Counted from the stretch's first letter, positions 26,633-36,060 are shown. The stretch is 46,257 nucleotides of DNA from Pseudomonadota bacterium (GCA_002862405.1 PKCZ01000012.1:1-46257), one strand, 5' to 3'. Made by a program: numbers and translations. Notes: generated by a model not told the origin, from the letters alone.

Positions 26633-27114
26633 CCCAGCGCTGTTTATACGTCGGAGACAAACTGTCGTCGGAGTTGATGTTGCAACTGACTGCCACTGAC
26701 GGAGGGGTAGTTCAGGTGACCCGTTTGACCACCGCGTTGACTGAGCCAGTATTGACTTCGCTCCAGCTGGAGCTGGGGTCAGTGGAGGGCCAGTCAAGAT
26801 TGCTTGACTGGCTTCGGCAGAACGACCCACCCACGCGAATACTTTGTGAATTGCAGGCTTTTGAATTCGTTACCAGTGACACCGGTGATACACGAAGTGC
26901 CTCTGATTACTTAAGCGCACAAGTTGTTGGGATCACGAGGATTCTAGAAGCAGCGCTGTCGTTAAATCCCGAGCTCCGGTGGGTATTTCTCAGGCCTTCG
27001 GTGGCCGATGTATGGAGCGATGCATCGGAAGCCTATTTTCGCGTTTTGATTGAGGGTCTCAGGGCAGCGGCCCCTAGTGCCCATTTCGACTTTCTTTCGA
27101 CGAAACAGATCTAG
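26629..27114 (+). CDS. Unknown protein, possibly a degenerate SDR-like Rossmann fold (161 aa)
   Basis: I do not recognise a named family. The GTG start overlaps the rsmJ stop as GTGA, which argues for a real coupled gene. Several segments echo short-chain dehydrogenases: SAQVVGITRILEAAL resembles the NVxGxxxLxxAxL helix, WVFLRPS the following strand, and YFRVLIEGLRAAAP the active-site helix. But the glycine-rich nucleotide loop and the YxxxK pair are missing, and it is much shorter than a full SDR. It could be a non-catalytic relative or unrelated. It ends 17 bases from the convergent dapE stop. Confidence 0.6.
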   Translation: MTQRCLYVGDKLSSELMLQLTATDGGVVQVTRLTTALTEPVLTSLQLELGSVEGQSRLLDWLRQNDPPTRILCELQAFEFVTSDTGDTRSASDYLSAQVVGITRILEAALSLNPELRWVFLRPSVADVWSDASEAYFRVLIEGLRAAAPSAHFDFLSTKQI

Positions 27115-27131
27115 CGCAAGGCGGATCAAAT

Positions 27132-28277
27132 CTAGGTGAGCAGTCGTTCCATAATGCCCTCGTAGATACGGGCAAGCTTTGGAATGTCATCGATCAACAC
27201 ATGCTCGTTTCGCTGATGGATTGACGCATTGATAGGGCCTAGCTCTATGATTTGGCTGCCCATGGTCGCAATGAAACGCCCATCTGATGTACCGCCACCT
27301 GTGCTCAAGGTCGCAGTAACACCGGTGGTTTCGGCAATACTCTCGCGCACTGCATCAACCAAGTCGCCGGGCTCGGTCAAAAACGGATTACCGCTGAGTT
27401 GCCAATCGATCTCATAGTCGACGCCGCTGTCATACAGAACCGCTTCGCATTGCGATTTGATCGCCTCAGCATTGGTTTCCGTTGAGAAGCGCAAGTTAAA
27501 CACCGCGGTGAGTTCACCGGGTATGACATTAGTGGCGCCCGTGCCGGACTGAATGTTCGAAAACTGAAGTCGGGTAGAATCGAAAAATTCATTACCCTTA
27601 TCCCATTCGATGTCACACAGTTGGTTCAAGACGGAAAATGCCTTGTGCATGGGATTGTCGGCAAGATGTGGGTAGGCAACGTGGCCTTGCTGGCCTTTGA
27701 TGATCAGCGTGGCATTGATAGAACCGCGTCGTCCGTTTTTGACGATATCTCCCAATGTTGCCGTGCTCGAGGGCTCGCCGACCACACACCAGTCGATGGT
27801 CTCGCCACGCGACGTCAGCGTGTCGACCACATAACGCGTACCGTGTACTGCTGGTCCCTCTTCATCCGCGGTAATCAGATACCCAATACGTCCTTTGTGA
27901 TCCGGGTGACGAGTGACGAACGATTCGGTAGCGACCACCATCGCAGCCAAGCTTGCTTTCATATCAGCAGCCCCTCGGCCGAACAACAATCCGTCCCTCT
28001 CTGTTGGGACAAAGGGATCACTGTCCCACTGCTTTAGCGGGCCGGGTGGCACCACGTCAGTATGACCCGCGAAAACGAGAGTAGGACCATCGGAGCCACG
28101 CGTCGCCCAGAGGTTGAGGACTTCTGCCGCAGGTAGCGACTCGCAGGTGAACCCAAGTTTTTCAAGCCTCTCGGCCATCAAAGGCTGACAGCCATCGTCC
28201 TCTGGCGTCACTGACTGTCGCTTGATGAGCTCTTTTGTCAGCGTGATGGCTGCGTGTTCGGTATCAATTGTTGGCAT
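27132..28277 (-). CDS. dapE: Succinyl-diaminopimelate desuccinylase
   Basis: Removes succinate from N-succinyl-LL-diaminopimelate in the lysine/DAP pathway. A 381-residue M20-family di-zinc enzyme. Metal and catalytic residues are visible: His72 in [10 protein letters not shown], Asp105 in [11 protein letters not shown], Glu139/Glu140 in TADEEGPA, and a late His in [12 protein letters not shown]. The central dimerisation domain runs from about 180 to 295. The start lies within the end of dapD (14-base overlap). Confidence 0.97.
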   Translation of the reverse strand: MPTIDTEHAAITLTKELIKRQSVTPEDDGCQPLMAERLEKLGFTCESLPAAEVLNLWATRGSDGPTLVFAGHTDVVPPGPLKQWDSDPFVPTERDGLLFGRGAADMKASLAAMVVATESFVTRHPDHKGRIGYLITADEEGPAVHGTRYVVDTLTSRGETIDWCVVGEPSSTATLGDIVKNGRRGSINATLIIKGQQGHVAYPHLADNPMHKAFSVLNQLCDIEWDKGNEFFDSTRLQFSNIQSGTGATNVIPGELTAVFNLRFSTETNAEAIKSQCEAVLYDSGVDYEIDWQLSGNPFLTEPGDLVDAVRESIAETTGVTATLSTGGGTSDGRFIATMGSQIIELGPINASIHQRNEHVLIDDIPKLARIYEGIMERLLT

Positions 28278-29277
28278 GCAAACGTTCGTTCAATTCGATG
28301 GCAGTTTTGTTGGTGAGGCATTCTACCGAACCTGAGAGTGAGTTACGTCGGAACAAAAGGTCAGACCGTCCTGCCAAGTCTCGCGCCGCCACGGTCTCAA
28401 CAATCTTTCGGGCATCATCCAGCACTGCCACCTTAGTTCCTGCCGTCACGAAAAGCCCTGCTTCGACCGTACATCGGTCTCCCAGAGGTATACCCAGGCC
28501 CGCGTTGGCCCCAATGAGGCACTCTTCACCTACGGAAATAGTGATGTTGCCACCACCGGACAAGGTGCCCATGGTTGAGCATCCGCCCCCCAAATCAGAG
28601 CCTTCACCCACCATCACGCCAGCGGAAATCCGGCCTTCCACCATACCAGGTCCTTCGGTACCTGCATTGAAATTGATAAATCCCTCATGCATCACCGTCG
28701 TGCCTGCACCCAGATAGGCACCTAATCGCACGCGCGCGCTGTGAGCGATCCGTACACCCGCGGGTACAACGTAATTGGTCATCTTCGGGAATTTATCGAC
28801 GCTCGATACTTCCAATGTCTTCCCGGACAGTCGCGCTGTCAATTGCCGGTCGGGTAGTTCGTCCAAGTCGATTGCTCCCTCATCGGTCCACGCCACATTG
28901 GGTAGCAGGGCGAAGATGCCGGATAGATCCGTCCCATGTGGCTTTACTAGACGGTGAGAGAGCAGGTGAAGTTTGAGATAGGCATCGCCCACCGATGTTG
29001 GCGGTGCGTTGTCTGCTTGAGAAGAGGCAAAGATCGCCTTATCCGCGCCGGCTATTTTCTCGGCAACAGCCGCCAGTGGCGCATGTCCTGCTGCTTTGAG
29101 ATCAGTTGCCAGTGATCGGGTTGCAGCGGCATCAATCTCACCGCTTACGCCGTCGAGAGCCGAAGCCAGCTCTCCCGAGATGGTTGCCAGAGGTGCAGGG
29201 TAATAAACATCCAGAATCTCACCTCGACTATTCTTTGAGGCGACACCCAAGCCAAAACCATGGAGCGTATCCGCCAT
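28264..29277 (-). CDS. dapD: 2,3,4,5-tetrahydropyridine-2,6-dicarboxylate N-succinyltransferase
   Basis: Transfers succinyl from succinyl-CoA to tetrahydrodipicolinate. At 337 residues this is the long Pseudomonas/actinobacterial type rather than the 274-residue E. coli type. The C-terminal half has a left-handed beta-helix of hexapeptide repeats ([19 protein letters not shown] and onward), and [13 protein letters not shown] is typical. The ATG is preceded by TTAGGAG about 8 bases upstream. It heads a dapD-dapE unit. Confidence 0.95.
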   Translation of the reverse strand: MADTLHGFGLGVASKNSRGEILDVYYPAPLATISGELASALDGVSGEIDAAATRSLATDLKAAGHAPLAAVAEKIAGADKAIFASSQADNAPPTSVGDAYLKLHLLSHRLVKPHGTDLSGIFALLPNVAWTDEGAIDLDELPDRQLTARLSGKTLEVSSVDKFPKMTNYVVPAGVRIAHSARVRLGAYLGAGTTVMHEGFINFNAGTEGPGMVEGRISAGVMVGEGSDLGGGCSTMGTLSGGGNITISVGEECLIGANAGLGIPLGDRCTVEAGLFVTAGTKVAVLDDARKIVETVAARDLAGRSDLLFRRNSLSGSVECLTNKTAIELNERLHANN

Positions 29278-29300
29278 GTATTTATCTCCTAACTCTAGGG

Positions 29301-29651
29301 TTATTGCTTAAAATAGTGGGTGTAAGCGTCGACACTGAATCCAACATCGAGGACGTCCCCATACTCAAGTACCGGGCGCTTTATTAACGTTGGATTGGCC
29401 AGTAGTAGCGCCGTTATATCACCGCTCTCAGCTTCGGCACGATCCGTGTCAGATAACTTCTTCCAGGTGGTACTTCGCTTGTTCACCATTTTAGAGGCAC
29501 CCAACGACGCGACCCAGTGATCTATCTGGGATTTAGGAGGCGTGTTTTCTCTCACGTCAATAAACTCATAATCGATGCCATTTTCGGTAAGCCACTTGCG
29601 TGCTTTGCGAACCGTGTCGCAGGTTGGAATGCCGTACAGATTTGCGGTCAT
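29301..29651 (-). CDS. ArsC/Spx-family reductase, YffB type
   Basis: A 116-residue thioredoxin-like protein of the arsenate reductase/Spx superfamily. It has a single active-site Cys11 in YGIPTCDTVRKARKWL and the helical insert that follows, as in E. coli YffB, which is thought to use glutathione. There is no CxxC, so it is neither Spx nor a classic arsenate reductase with three cysteines. RPVLEYGDVLDVGF near the C-terminus fits the family. It sits next to dapD, as in Pseudomonas. Substrate unknown. Confidence 0.88.
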   Translation of the reverse strand: MTANLYGIPTCDTVRKARKWLTENGIDYEFIDVRENTPPKSQIDHWVASLGASKMVNKRSTTWKKLSDTDRAEAESGDITALLLANPTLIKRPVLEYGDVLDVGFSVDAYTHYFKQ

Positions 29652-29667
29652 ACGAAGGTCCTAAGGG

Positions 29668-30333
29668 TCAAGGTTTGTTCACTTTTTTGGGATGCTTACG
29701 ATCCGGGTAACAGGTGGTGCAGATTTCACAGACCAGACCGTTACACCCGCGCGCCGTGCAAAATTCTCGTCCATAAAAAATGATCTGAAGGTGCAAGTCA
29801 TTCCAGCGGTCTTTGCGAAACACCCTTTTGAGGTCACGCTCGGTTTCGACGACATTGCGCCCACGCGTAAGTCCCCAGCGTTGAGCGAGTCGGTGAATGT
29901 GCGTATCTACAGGGAAGCTGGGTACACCGAAGGACTGCGCCATGACAACACTGGCCGTTTTATGGCCAACCCCCGGAAGTCGCTCGAGTGCCTCGAAGTC
30001 CCGCGGTACCTCACCATCGTGCTCCTCAATCAAAATTTCACTCAAACGGCGAATCGCTTTTGATTTCTGGGGCGAGAGACCGCAGGGCTTAATGATCTCA
30101 CGGATTGCATCGGCACTGTGTCCCGCCATATCGAAGGGATTGTCCGCAAGCTCGAACAACGAGGGTGTGACCTGGTTAACTCGTTCATCAGTGCATTGAG
30201 CACTTAAAAGCACCGCCACAAGCAGGGTGAAAGGATCCTGATGATCGAGCGGTACAGGGGGATCGGGGTAAAGCTCATCGAGTCGACGGTCGATGAATTC
30301 AATACGCTCAGCTTTGAGTAGATTCCGTGGCAT
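29668..30333 (-). CDS. nth: Endonuclease III (DNA glycosylase/AP lyase) with variant cysteine motif
   Basis: Removes oxidised pyrimidines from DNA and nicks the abasic site. The helix-hairpin-helix LPGVGHKTASVV holds catalytic Lys125, and PVDTHIHRL holds Asp143. The 221-residue length is normal. The C-terminal Fe-S region differs: canonical spacing is C-x6-C-x2-C-x5-C, but here cysteines are at 192, 197, 202, 205 and 208. The second canonical position (199) is Gly. The cluster may use Cys197 or Cys205 instead. The start ATG is 6 bases after dapC. Confidence 0.94.
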   Translation of the reverse strand: MPRNLLKAERIEFIDRRLDELYPDPPVPLDHQDPFTLLVAVLLSAQCTDERVNQVTPSLFELADNPFDMAGHSADAIREIIKPCGLSPQKSKAIRRLSEILIEEHDGEVPRDFEALERLPGVGHKTASVVMAQSFGVPSFPVDTHIHRLAQRWGLTRGRNVVETERDLKRVFRKDRWNDLHLQIIFYGREFCTARGCNGLVCEICTTCYPDRKHPKKVNKP

Positions 30334-30339
30334 CAGCTT

Positions 30340-31527
30340 TTAACCGCGCCCCATAAAATGAGCAATTCGTTCAGCAGCCTCAAGCGTTTCTTGGTGAGTG
30401 GCGACGAGTGCCATTCGCACATGATCTCTACCCGGATTGCGGCTGTCCACCTCTCTGCCAAGGTAGCTGCCGGGAAGTACAGCCACATTGGTTTGCTCGA
30501 GTAGGGTGCGTGCAAATTCGGTGTCACTGGTTGGCGTCTTCGGCCACAGGTAAAATCCAGCTTCGGGAATGCAGGTGTTTAAGACAGGCGCTAGCACATC
30601 ATTGACCGAGTCGAACTTCGCCCTGTAGAGCGCTCTGTTTTTCACGACGTGAGCCTCGTCCGACCATGCTGCAATACTGGCTAGCTGATGGTGTATCGGC
30701 ATGGCACAGCCATGATAGGTCCGGTAGCGACGAAACTCCCGAATCAACGCCGTATCACCAGCAACGAATCCTGAGCGAAGGCCGGGTAAATTTGAGCGCT
30801 TAGATAGACTGTGGAAAGCCAAGCACTGCTTAAAGTCGGAGTTTCCGAGGCTCTCTGCCGCTTGGAGCAGTCCGACGGGTGGTGCTGCCTCGTCGTAATA
30901 GAGTTCGCTGTAGCACTCGTCACTAATCAGAATTACATCGTGTTCTATCGCTTTTTGGATCAGCCAATGAAGCTCCCTCTCGGGAATGACGGCTCCCGAC
31001 GGATTTCCCGGGGTACAAAGGAAAAGCATTTGACAGTCTTCCCAATCGTCTTCCGATAGGTTTCGGTAGTTCGCTAAAAAACCAGTCGAATGGTCTGAAG
31101 CAATCAGTGTTGGCTGCACGCCCGCTAAGAGGGCAGCGCCCTCGTAAATTTGATAAAACGGATTGGGGATGACTACAGCACCTTCTCGCCCCGGTGTGAC
31201 CAGTGCTTGAGCAATGGCAAATAGGCCCTCGCGAGTGCCATTAACCGGCAAGACCTCGCTGCTTGGATCCAGCGCTCGTGTGCCAAAGCGCTGCTCTACC
31301 CATCGCGCGACGGTTTCTCTAAGCTCCGCAACGCCAATAATGGTTGGGTATTTGGACAGCTCTTCGATAGACGATACCAGTGCCTCGAGAACATGTGCGG
31401 GCGGTTGGTGCTTCGGCTCGCCTATGGTTAACGCGATTCGAGGTAGATCGCTGGGTATTACATCGCGAGTCAGATCGGCAAGCTTCTCGAACGGATAGGG
31501 GTGAAGTGTTTGCATACCTGGGTTCAC
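30340..31527 (-). CDS. dapC: Succinyldiaminopimelate transaminase
   Basis: A 395-residue class I/II PLP aminotransferase. It converts N-succinyl-2-amino-6-ketopimelate to succinyl-DAP. LTIGEPKHQPP near the start, LPVNGTREGLFAIAQAL, LCTPGNPSGAV, LISDECYSELYYDE and SLSKRSNLPGLRSG (with the Schiff-base Lys) mark the DapC type. The GTG at 31527 overlaps the glnD stop as GTGA; ATG 31515 is an alternative. Placement next to glnD matches Pseudomonas, where dapC follows glnD. Confidence 0.95.
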   Translation of the reverse strand: MNPGMQTLHPYPFEKLADLTRDVIPSDLPRIALTIGEPKHQPPAHVLEALVSSIEELSKYPTIIGVAELRETVARWVEQRFGTRALDPSSEVLPVNGTREGLFAIAQALVTPGREGAVVIPNPFYQIYEGAALLAGVQPTLIASDHSTGFLANYRNLSEDDWEDCQMLFLCTPGNPSGAVIPERELHWLIQKAIEHDVILISDECYSELYYDEAAPPVGLLQAAESLGNSDFKQCLAFHSLSKRSNLPGLRSGFVAGDTALIREFRRYRTYHGCAMPIHHQLASIAAWSDEAHVVKNRALYRAKFDSVNDVLAPVLNTCIPEAGFYLWPKTPTSDTEFARTLLEQTNVAVLPGSYLGREVDSRNPGRDHVRMALVATHQETLEAAERIAHFMGRG

Positions 31528-34133
31528 GCGGCAATGTCCTTATCCAGAGCCTCACAGAGTTCGATGCGCAAGTCTTCGCAGGTCGCGTCGTCGTCTAGAC
31601 GATTTCCATCTGAATTGGTGAGGAAAAATACATCCTCCACACGCTCGCCCAAGGTTTGAATCTTCGCCGCTTGGATTGCGATATCGCTACGATCCAGAAT
31701 CTGACCAATCTGAGCCAACAAGCCAGGCCTATCGGGAGAGCTGATTTCCATAATCGTCAGGTTGCGTCCTTCATCCTCAATAAATTTGATTTCGGTCGGT
31801 GATAAGAATGATCGCAAGGTTCGGGTAATACGCTGCTGATTCGTGCTTATCGATGTCGCTGTTAGCGCCTTAAAGATGGCTGTTTCAATAAGATGCAGTG
31901 TGTCGGGGTCGCTATCAACCGGGCTACCATCGGCTTTTAATACGAAGAACGTATCGAGCGTTGCGCCATCAGTCCCAGAGTAAATACGGGCATCGTTGAT
32001 ACTGAGATCTAGGAGGTCTAACGCCGCGCAGACTCGAGAGAATACGTTCGAGGTATTCGCAGTGTGCACAAAAATCTGGGTCGCGTTGGCGATCAACGAC
32101 TCTGATGACTGCTTGAGCAGTATCAGCGGCGCACCATCGCTTTCAAAATCGGCGATTGCCTCGGTGTGCCAGGCAATGTCCTCAGGTCGCTCCCGCAAAA
32201 AGTAGTCATTACCTCGAGCTGCCCAGATGGAGTCGAGTTCGTCACCGAGGAAGCCTCGGAACTCGAGGAGATGTGCCGCCGCCTTTTTGGTGGCGGCAAT
32301 GACGTCCTCGCGCACCAGCGGGTTGGCGAGGCCGCGTCTCAAGGCTCGTCGAGTCTCGGTGTATAAATGACGTAATAGAGAGCTACGCCATGCATTCCAA
32401 AGCTCGGGGTTGGTTCCGTTAATGTCCGCAACGGTCAGCGTACACAAGTAATCGAGGCGCTCCTCGGTCGACATGTGCTCTGCAAAACGCTGAATTTCGC
32501 GCGGATCCGAAATGTCCCTTTTTTGAGAGAATGAGCTCATGAACAGGTGATTCTTCACCAGCCAAACGACAAGCTCGGTATCGGGTTCATCAAAGAAGTG
32601 GCGTTCACAAAACAATCGCGCATCTACCGCACCAAGTTCAGAGTGATCGCCGCCTCTTCCCTTTCCAATATCGTGGTAAAGCGCCGCAACAAACAGCAGC
32701 AGCGGGTTTCTCAATCGCTGCGCAATTCGCGTGGTCACAGGAAACCGGTCAGTGTAGTCCGCTCTGAGGAATCGCCGGCTATTGGCAATGACCTGCATTG
32801 TGTGCGCATCAACGGTGTAGGTGTGGAACATATCGAACTGCATCTGCCCCACAATTTTCTCGAACTCGGGTAAATAACGCCCGAGAACGCCGTGACGAAG
32901 CATTCGCCGTAACTGCTTGGTCATGGAGAAGGGTGACGACAACACATCGCGGAAAAGACGTCGATTGATGGGGTCATCACGATAGGTCTCATCAATGAGG
33001 CCTGCCGATGCTCGCAATAGTCGGGTGGTTTGGGGGTCGATTCTTTTGATTCGTTTATCTCGCCCAATGACGACAAACAACCGGAGTAGATTGGAGGGGT
33101 TCTGCGTAAATACCGCAGCGTGTCGCGCTGATATACGATCGTCGATGAGCTCGAAGTCCTCGTCGATCACAGTTGAAGAAGATGCCTCCGCCTGCAGCAG
33201 CGTTTTCTGATAGATATCGATCAACAATGCCGATACGTGAGACACCGCCTGAACATTTCGGAAGTAGGCTTGCATGAACTGCTCGACGGCTAATTTACCC
33301 TCATCTTCAAATCCCCATCGGCGAGCGAGCGTCTGCTGATGCTCGAACAACAGGCGGTCCTCGTCTCGACCGGTCAAATGATGTAAGGCGAAGCGGACTC
33401 GACTAAGGTAGTCCTGACCACTCATCAGTAAGTCGAGCTCCTGCTCGGTGAGAAAGTCTCCTGTCGGCAGCTGCTCCAAGGCAGTACCGAAATGCCGCTT
33501 CGCAATCCATCCGATGACCTGTATGTCCCGCAGCCCGCCTGGTGAAGACTTCACGTTGGGTTCAAGGCTGTATCCCGTGAGTCCATACTTCTCGTGGCGC
33601 TGGGTCTGCTCCTCGAGTTTTGCCGTGTAAAAAGCGTCGCTCTTCCAAATATTTCGCTTATCCAATTCGCTTAGAAGCATGTCGTATATCGTCGCAGTAC
33701 CTGTGAGGAGACGCGTTTCCAAGAGTGTCGTCATGACAGTGATGTCGTCTGCGGCCAGCGCTAGACATTCATCGATCGAACGAACGCTGTGCCCAATCTT
33801 CAATCCGAGATCCCACAGCGAACTCACAAAGACACTTAATTGCGCATCAACACTGTTATCAAGCTGGCCAAGCAGTATGAGTACATCGACATCGGAACTT
33901 GGGAAGAGTTCGCCGCGGCCGTAGCCACCGACAGCAATGAGCGCGGTGTTAGTTTCGTCTAGATCGCAGGCAAGCCAGAGCTGGGTCAGGGTCTGATCTA
34001 CGGCTGCACAACGCTGTTCCAGCAAACGTGTGACAGGCGCGCTGGGATTGAACTGTTGGCCAATACCACCCGCGGTTTCGCCGAGATCGCGGCGAAGCTG
34101 TGAAACCAAAGTTGTCAGCGCTTTTGAATTCAT
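31524..34133 (-). CDS. glnD: Bifunctional PII uridylyltransferase/uridylyl-removing enzyme GlnD
   Basis: Main nitrogen sensor: it uridylylates PII proteins when glutamine is low and reverses this when glutamine is high. The 869 residues contain a nucleotidyltransferase domain with GGYGRGELFPSSDVDVLIL near 69-87 (Asp81 and Asp83). An HD hydrolase domain with ALYHDIGKGRGGDHSELG follows at about 470-500, then two ACT domains from about 690 to the end. All appear intact. It is followed in the same direction by dapC. The gap to map contains a hairpin. Confidence 0.97.
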   Translation of the reverse strand: MNSKALTTLVSQLRRDLGETAGGIGQQFNPSAPVTRLLEQRCAAVDQTLTQLWLACDLDETNTALIAVGGYGRGELFPSSDVDVLILLGQLDNSVDAQLSVFVSSLWDLGLKIGHSVRSIDECLALAADDITVMTTLLETRLLTGTATIYDMLLSELDKRNIWKSDAFYTAKLEEQTQRHEKYGLTGYSLEPNVKSSPGGLRDIQVIGWIAKRHFGTALEQLPTGDFLTEQELDLLMSGQDYLSRVRFALHHLTGRDEDRLLFEHQQTLARRWGFEDEGKLAVEQFMQAYFRNVQAVSHVSALLIDIYQKTLLQAEASSSTVIDEDFELIDDRISARHAAVFTQNPSNLLRLFVVIGRDKRIKRIDPQTTRLLRASAGLIDETYRDDPINRRLFRDVLSSPFSMTKQLRRMLRHGVLGRYLPEFEKIVGQMQFDMFHTYTVDAHTMQVIANSRRFLRADYTDRFPVTTRIAQRLRNPLLLFVAALYHDIGKGRGGDHSELGAVDARLFCERHFFDEPDTELVVWLVKNHLFMSSFSQKRDISDPREIQRFAEHMSTEERLDYLCTLTVADINGTNPELWNAWRSSLLRHLYTETRRALRRGLANPLVREDVIAATKKAAAHLLEFRGFLGDELDSIWAARGNDYFLRERPEDIAWHTEAIADFESDGAPLILLKQSSESLIANATQIFVHTANTSNVFSRVCAALDLLDLSINDARIYSGTDGATLDTFFVLKADGSPVDSDPDTLHLIETAIFKALTATSISTNQQRITRTLRSFLSPTEIKFIEDEGRNLTIMEISSPDRPGLLAQIGQILDRSDIAIQAAKIQTLGERVEDVFFLTNSDGNRLDDDATCEDLRIELCEALDKDIAA

Positions 34134-34194
34134 GGCGTGATGGTTACGTCAATAAGTGACTGTAATTACGGTAAAGTCGTGTTTTCGGAGCCAA

Positions 34195-34213
34195 CTCGTG
34201 GTCAACACACGAG
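34195..34213. repeat. Inverted repeat between glnD and map
   Basis: CTCGTG and CACGAG flank a 7-base loop in the 90-base gap downstream of map and upstream of glnD (both on the minus strand). No T-run follows on either strand, so this is at best a weak transcript-end structure or an operator for glnD. Confidence 0.35.
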
Positions 34214-34223
34214 CGGCGAATCG

Positions 34224-35006
34224 TCAGAAGGGCAGGTTCTCATTTAATCGCCGGGTAAGTACTTCGCAACCATCGTCAGTGACAGCGATTGTATGCTCCC
34301 ATTGTGCGGAGAGTCGTCCGTCTCGCGTGGTCACGGTCCAGCCGTCACGGGTATTCAGCTTGGTATGTCGCTTACCCGCGTTGATCATGGGCTCGATCGT
34401 GAATGTCATCCCTTTTTCAAGCACCATGCCGGTGCCGGAACGGCCGTAATGCAGAACCTGCGGCTCCTCATGAAATACCTTTCCAATGCCGTGACCGCAG
34501 TACTCTCTCACCACCGAGTAGTAAGAGGACTCCGCGTATTGCTGTATGACCTGCCCAATATCACCCAGACGCGCTCCCGGTTTGACCAAAGTGAGTCCCT
34601 TGTATAGGCACTCTTGAGTGACTTTCATAAGCCGCTCTGCGTGCGGAGCGACCTTTCCCACGGGCACCATGATGCTGGTATCGCCATGCCACCCATCTTT
34701 GATGACCGTGACATCGATGTTGATGATGTCGCCTTGTTTCAAGACCTTAGTGTCCGACGGAATGCCGTGGCAGATGACGTCGTTCACCGAAGTACAAATA
34801 GACTTGGGAAAACCCTTGTAGTTGAGTGGTGCGGGAATCGCTTTTTGCACGTTGACAATGTGGTCATGACAAATCCGATCAAGCTCCCCGGTTGAAATGC
34901 CAGGCTCTACAAGGGGCTCAACCATCTCCAGTACTTCAGCGGCGAGTCGTCCCGCCTCACGCATCCCAGCGATGTCATTGTCGGTTTTGATTGATACGGC
35001 GCTCAC
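34224..35006 (-). CDS. map: Methionine aminopeptidase type I
   Basis: Removes the initiator methionine from nascent proteins. The 260-residue type I enzyme has all five metal ligands in context: Asp in NIDVTVIKDGWHGDTS (two), His in GHGIGKVFHEEP, Glu in FTIEPMI and Glu in SAQWEHTIAV. The start is GTG with AAAGG upstream. It is divergent from rpsB, as in E. coli and Pseudomonas. Confidence 0.98.
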   Translation of the reverse strand: MSAVSIKTDNDIAGMREAGRLAAEVLEMVEPLVEPGISTGELDRICHDHIVNVQKAIPAPLNYKGFPKSICTSVNDVICHGIPSDTKVLKQGDIINIDVTVIKDGWHGDTSIMVPVGKVAPHAERLMKVTQECLYKGLTLVKPGARLGDIGQVIQQYAESSYYSVVREYCGHGIGKVFHEEPQVLHYGRSGTGMVLEKGMTFTIEPMINAGKRHTKLNTRDGWTVTTRDGRLSAQWEHTIAVTDDGCEVLTRRLNENLPF

Positions 35007-35089
35007 GTCTACCTTTCCAGACTGTTGCTTTTAAAAGAGGTTAATTCGGTAGTTTACCGCACTACGAGGCAGATATTACAGCGAAAGGC

Positions 35090-35118
35090 TTCAGGCCGGG
35101 TGTCACCTGTGGTATAAA
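35090..35118 (+). promoter_or_regulatory. Putative rpsB promoter
   Basis: TATAAA at 35113-35118 is a 5/6 -10 match, with TTCAGG 17 bases upstream as a modest -35. The following ACGCGCC is GC-rich, as in discriminators of stringently controlled ribosomal promoters. Transcription would start near 35124 and give a leader of about 120 bases. The rest of the 35007-35090 gap shows nothing beyond the map leader. Confidence 0.5.
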
Positions 35119-35155
35119 ACGCGCCGCTTCCGCAAGTGATGGGAGTTTAAAAGCA

Positions 35156-35214
35156 CGCTCTCTGTGCACAAGATGCCGGGTGCTGGGAAACCAGTTGGAC
35201 ATCTTGGGAGAGCG
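35156..35214 (+). promoter_or_regulatory. Structured rpsB leader RNA, probable S2 autoregulatory element
   Basis: Three nested stems: CGCTCTC (35156-35162) with GAGAGCG (35208-35214); AAGATG (35170-35175) with CATCTT (35200-35205); and CTGG-GAAA-CCAG (35183-35194), closed by a GNRA tetraloop. The structure ends about 28 bases before the rpsB ATG. In E. coli the rpsB leader is bound by S2 to repress rpsB-tsf, and gammaproteobacterial leaders are reported as conserved. That this leader works the same way is inferred from position and fold. Confidence 0.6.
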
Positions 35215-35242
35215 GAAGGTAAACCCAACTTAGAGAAAAGTT

Positions 35243-36022
35243 ATGACACAAGTAAGCATGCGCGAGTTGTTGCAGGCCGGCGCGCACTTTGGCCACCAAA
35301 CTCGCTTCTGGAATCCGAAAATGGATCAATACATTTTCGGCGCGCGCAACAAAATTCACATCATCAACCTCGAGCACACTGTTCCTGCGTTCAATGACGC
35401 CCTGGGTTTCGTTCGCCGGTTGGCTGAAAACAAAAATCAGATCATGTTCGTTGGCACCAAGCGCGCTGCGGGCAAGATCATTGAAGAGCACGCCACACGT
35501 TGCGGTATGCCATACGTCAGCCACCGCTGGCTCGGCGGTATGCTGACCAACTATAAGACCATTCGCTCCTCGATTAAGCGCTTGCGTGATCTTGAGGCGC
35601 AGGAGCAAGACGGTACCTTTGCGAAGCTCACAAAGAAAGAAGCGCTGATGCGGAGTCGCAGCAAAGACAAGCTTGATCGTTCTATTGGCGGTATAAAAGA
35701 TATGGGCGGCTTGCCAGATGCGCTGTTCGTGGTTGATGTTGACCACGAGCGTATTGCGATCACCGAGGCGAACAAGCTGGGTATTCCTGTCATCGGCATT
35801 GTCGACACCAACAGCAATCCCGACGGCGTTGACTACGTTATCCCCGGTAACGATGACGCCATCCGAGCCATCAAACTGTATGTCACAGCGGTTGCTGATG
35901 CGGTCATGGCAGGCAAAGGTGCATCGACTGAGGCTCCTGTCGTCGATGAGTTTGTTGAAGTGGTCGAAGCTGAGGCCGCAGAAACGGAAGCGGCGCCAGA
36001 AGAAACGGGCGACGCGGAATAA
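35243..36022 (+). CDS. rpsB: 30S ribosomal protein S2
   Basis: A 259-residue S2 with the start ATG in [32 protein letters not shown] and [17 protein letters not shown] are diagnostic. [10 protein letters not shown] and [23 protein letters not shown] follow. The protein is longer than E. coli S2 (241) because of an acidic C-terminal extension rich in Glu and Ala after about residue 228. S2 is needed for mRNA binding together with S1. A terminator-like hairpin follows before tsf. Confidence 0.98.
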   Translation: MTQVSMRELLQAGAHFGHQTRFWNPKMDQYIFGARNKIHIINLEHTVPAFNDALGFVRRLAENKNQIMFVGTKRAAGKIIEEHATRCGMPYVSHRWLGGMLTNYKTIRSSIKRLRDLEAQEQDGTFAKLTKKEALMRSRSKDKLDRSIGGIKDMGGLPDALFVVDVDHERIAITEANKLGIPVIGIVDTNSNPDGVDYVIPGNDDAIRAIKLYVTAVADAVMAGKGASTEAPVVDEFVEVVEAEAAETEAAPEETGDAE

Positions 36023-36035
36023 TCTCAAACAACGG

Positions 36036-36060
36036 GCCGCGCTTCGCGCGGCTTTTTTTT
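36036..36060 (+). terminator. Rho-independent terminator/attenuator between rpsB and tsf
   Basis: GCCGCGC (36036-36042) pairs with GCGCGGC (36046-36052) across a TTC loop, followed by eight T residues. It should end part of the rpsB transcripts and lower tsf relative to rpsB, or tsf may have its own promoter in the 36061-36115 stretch. E. coli has a similar structure between these genes. Confidence 0.85.

Noticed and set aside
35147-36028. A 293-residue open frame antisense to rpsB
   Set aside because: It lies entirely opposite a certain ribosomal gene, has no recognisable motif, and includes the leader hairpin region; codon bias of rpsB on the other strand explains it.
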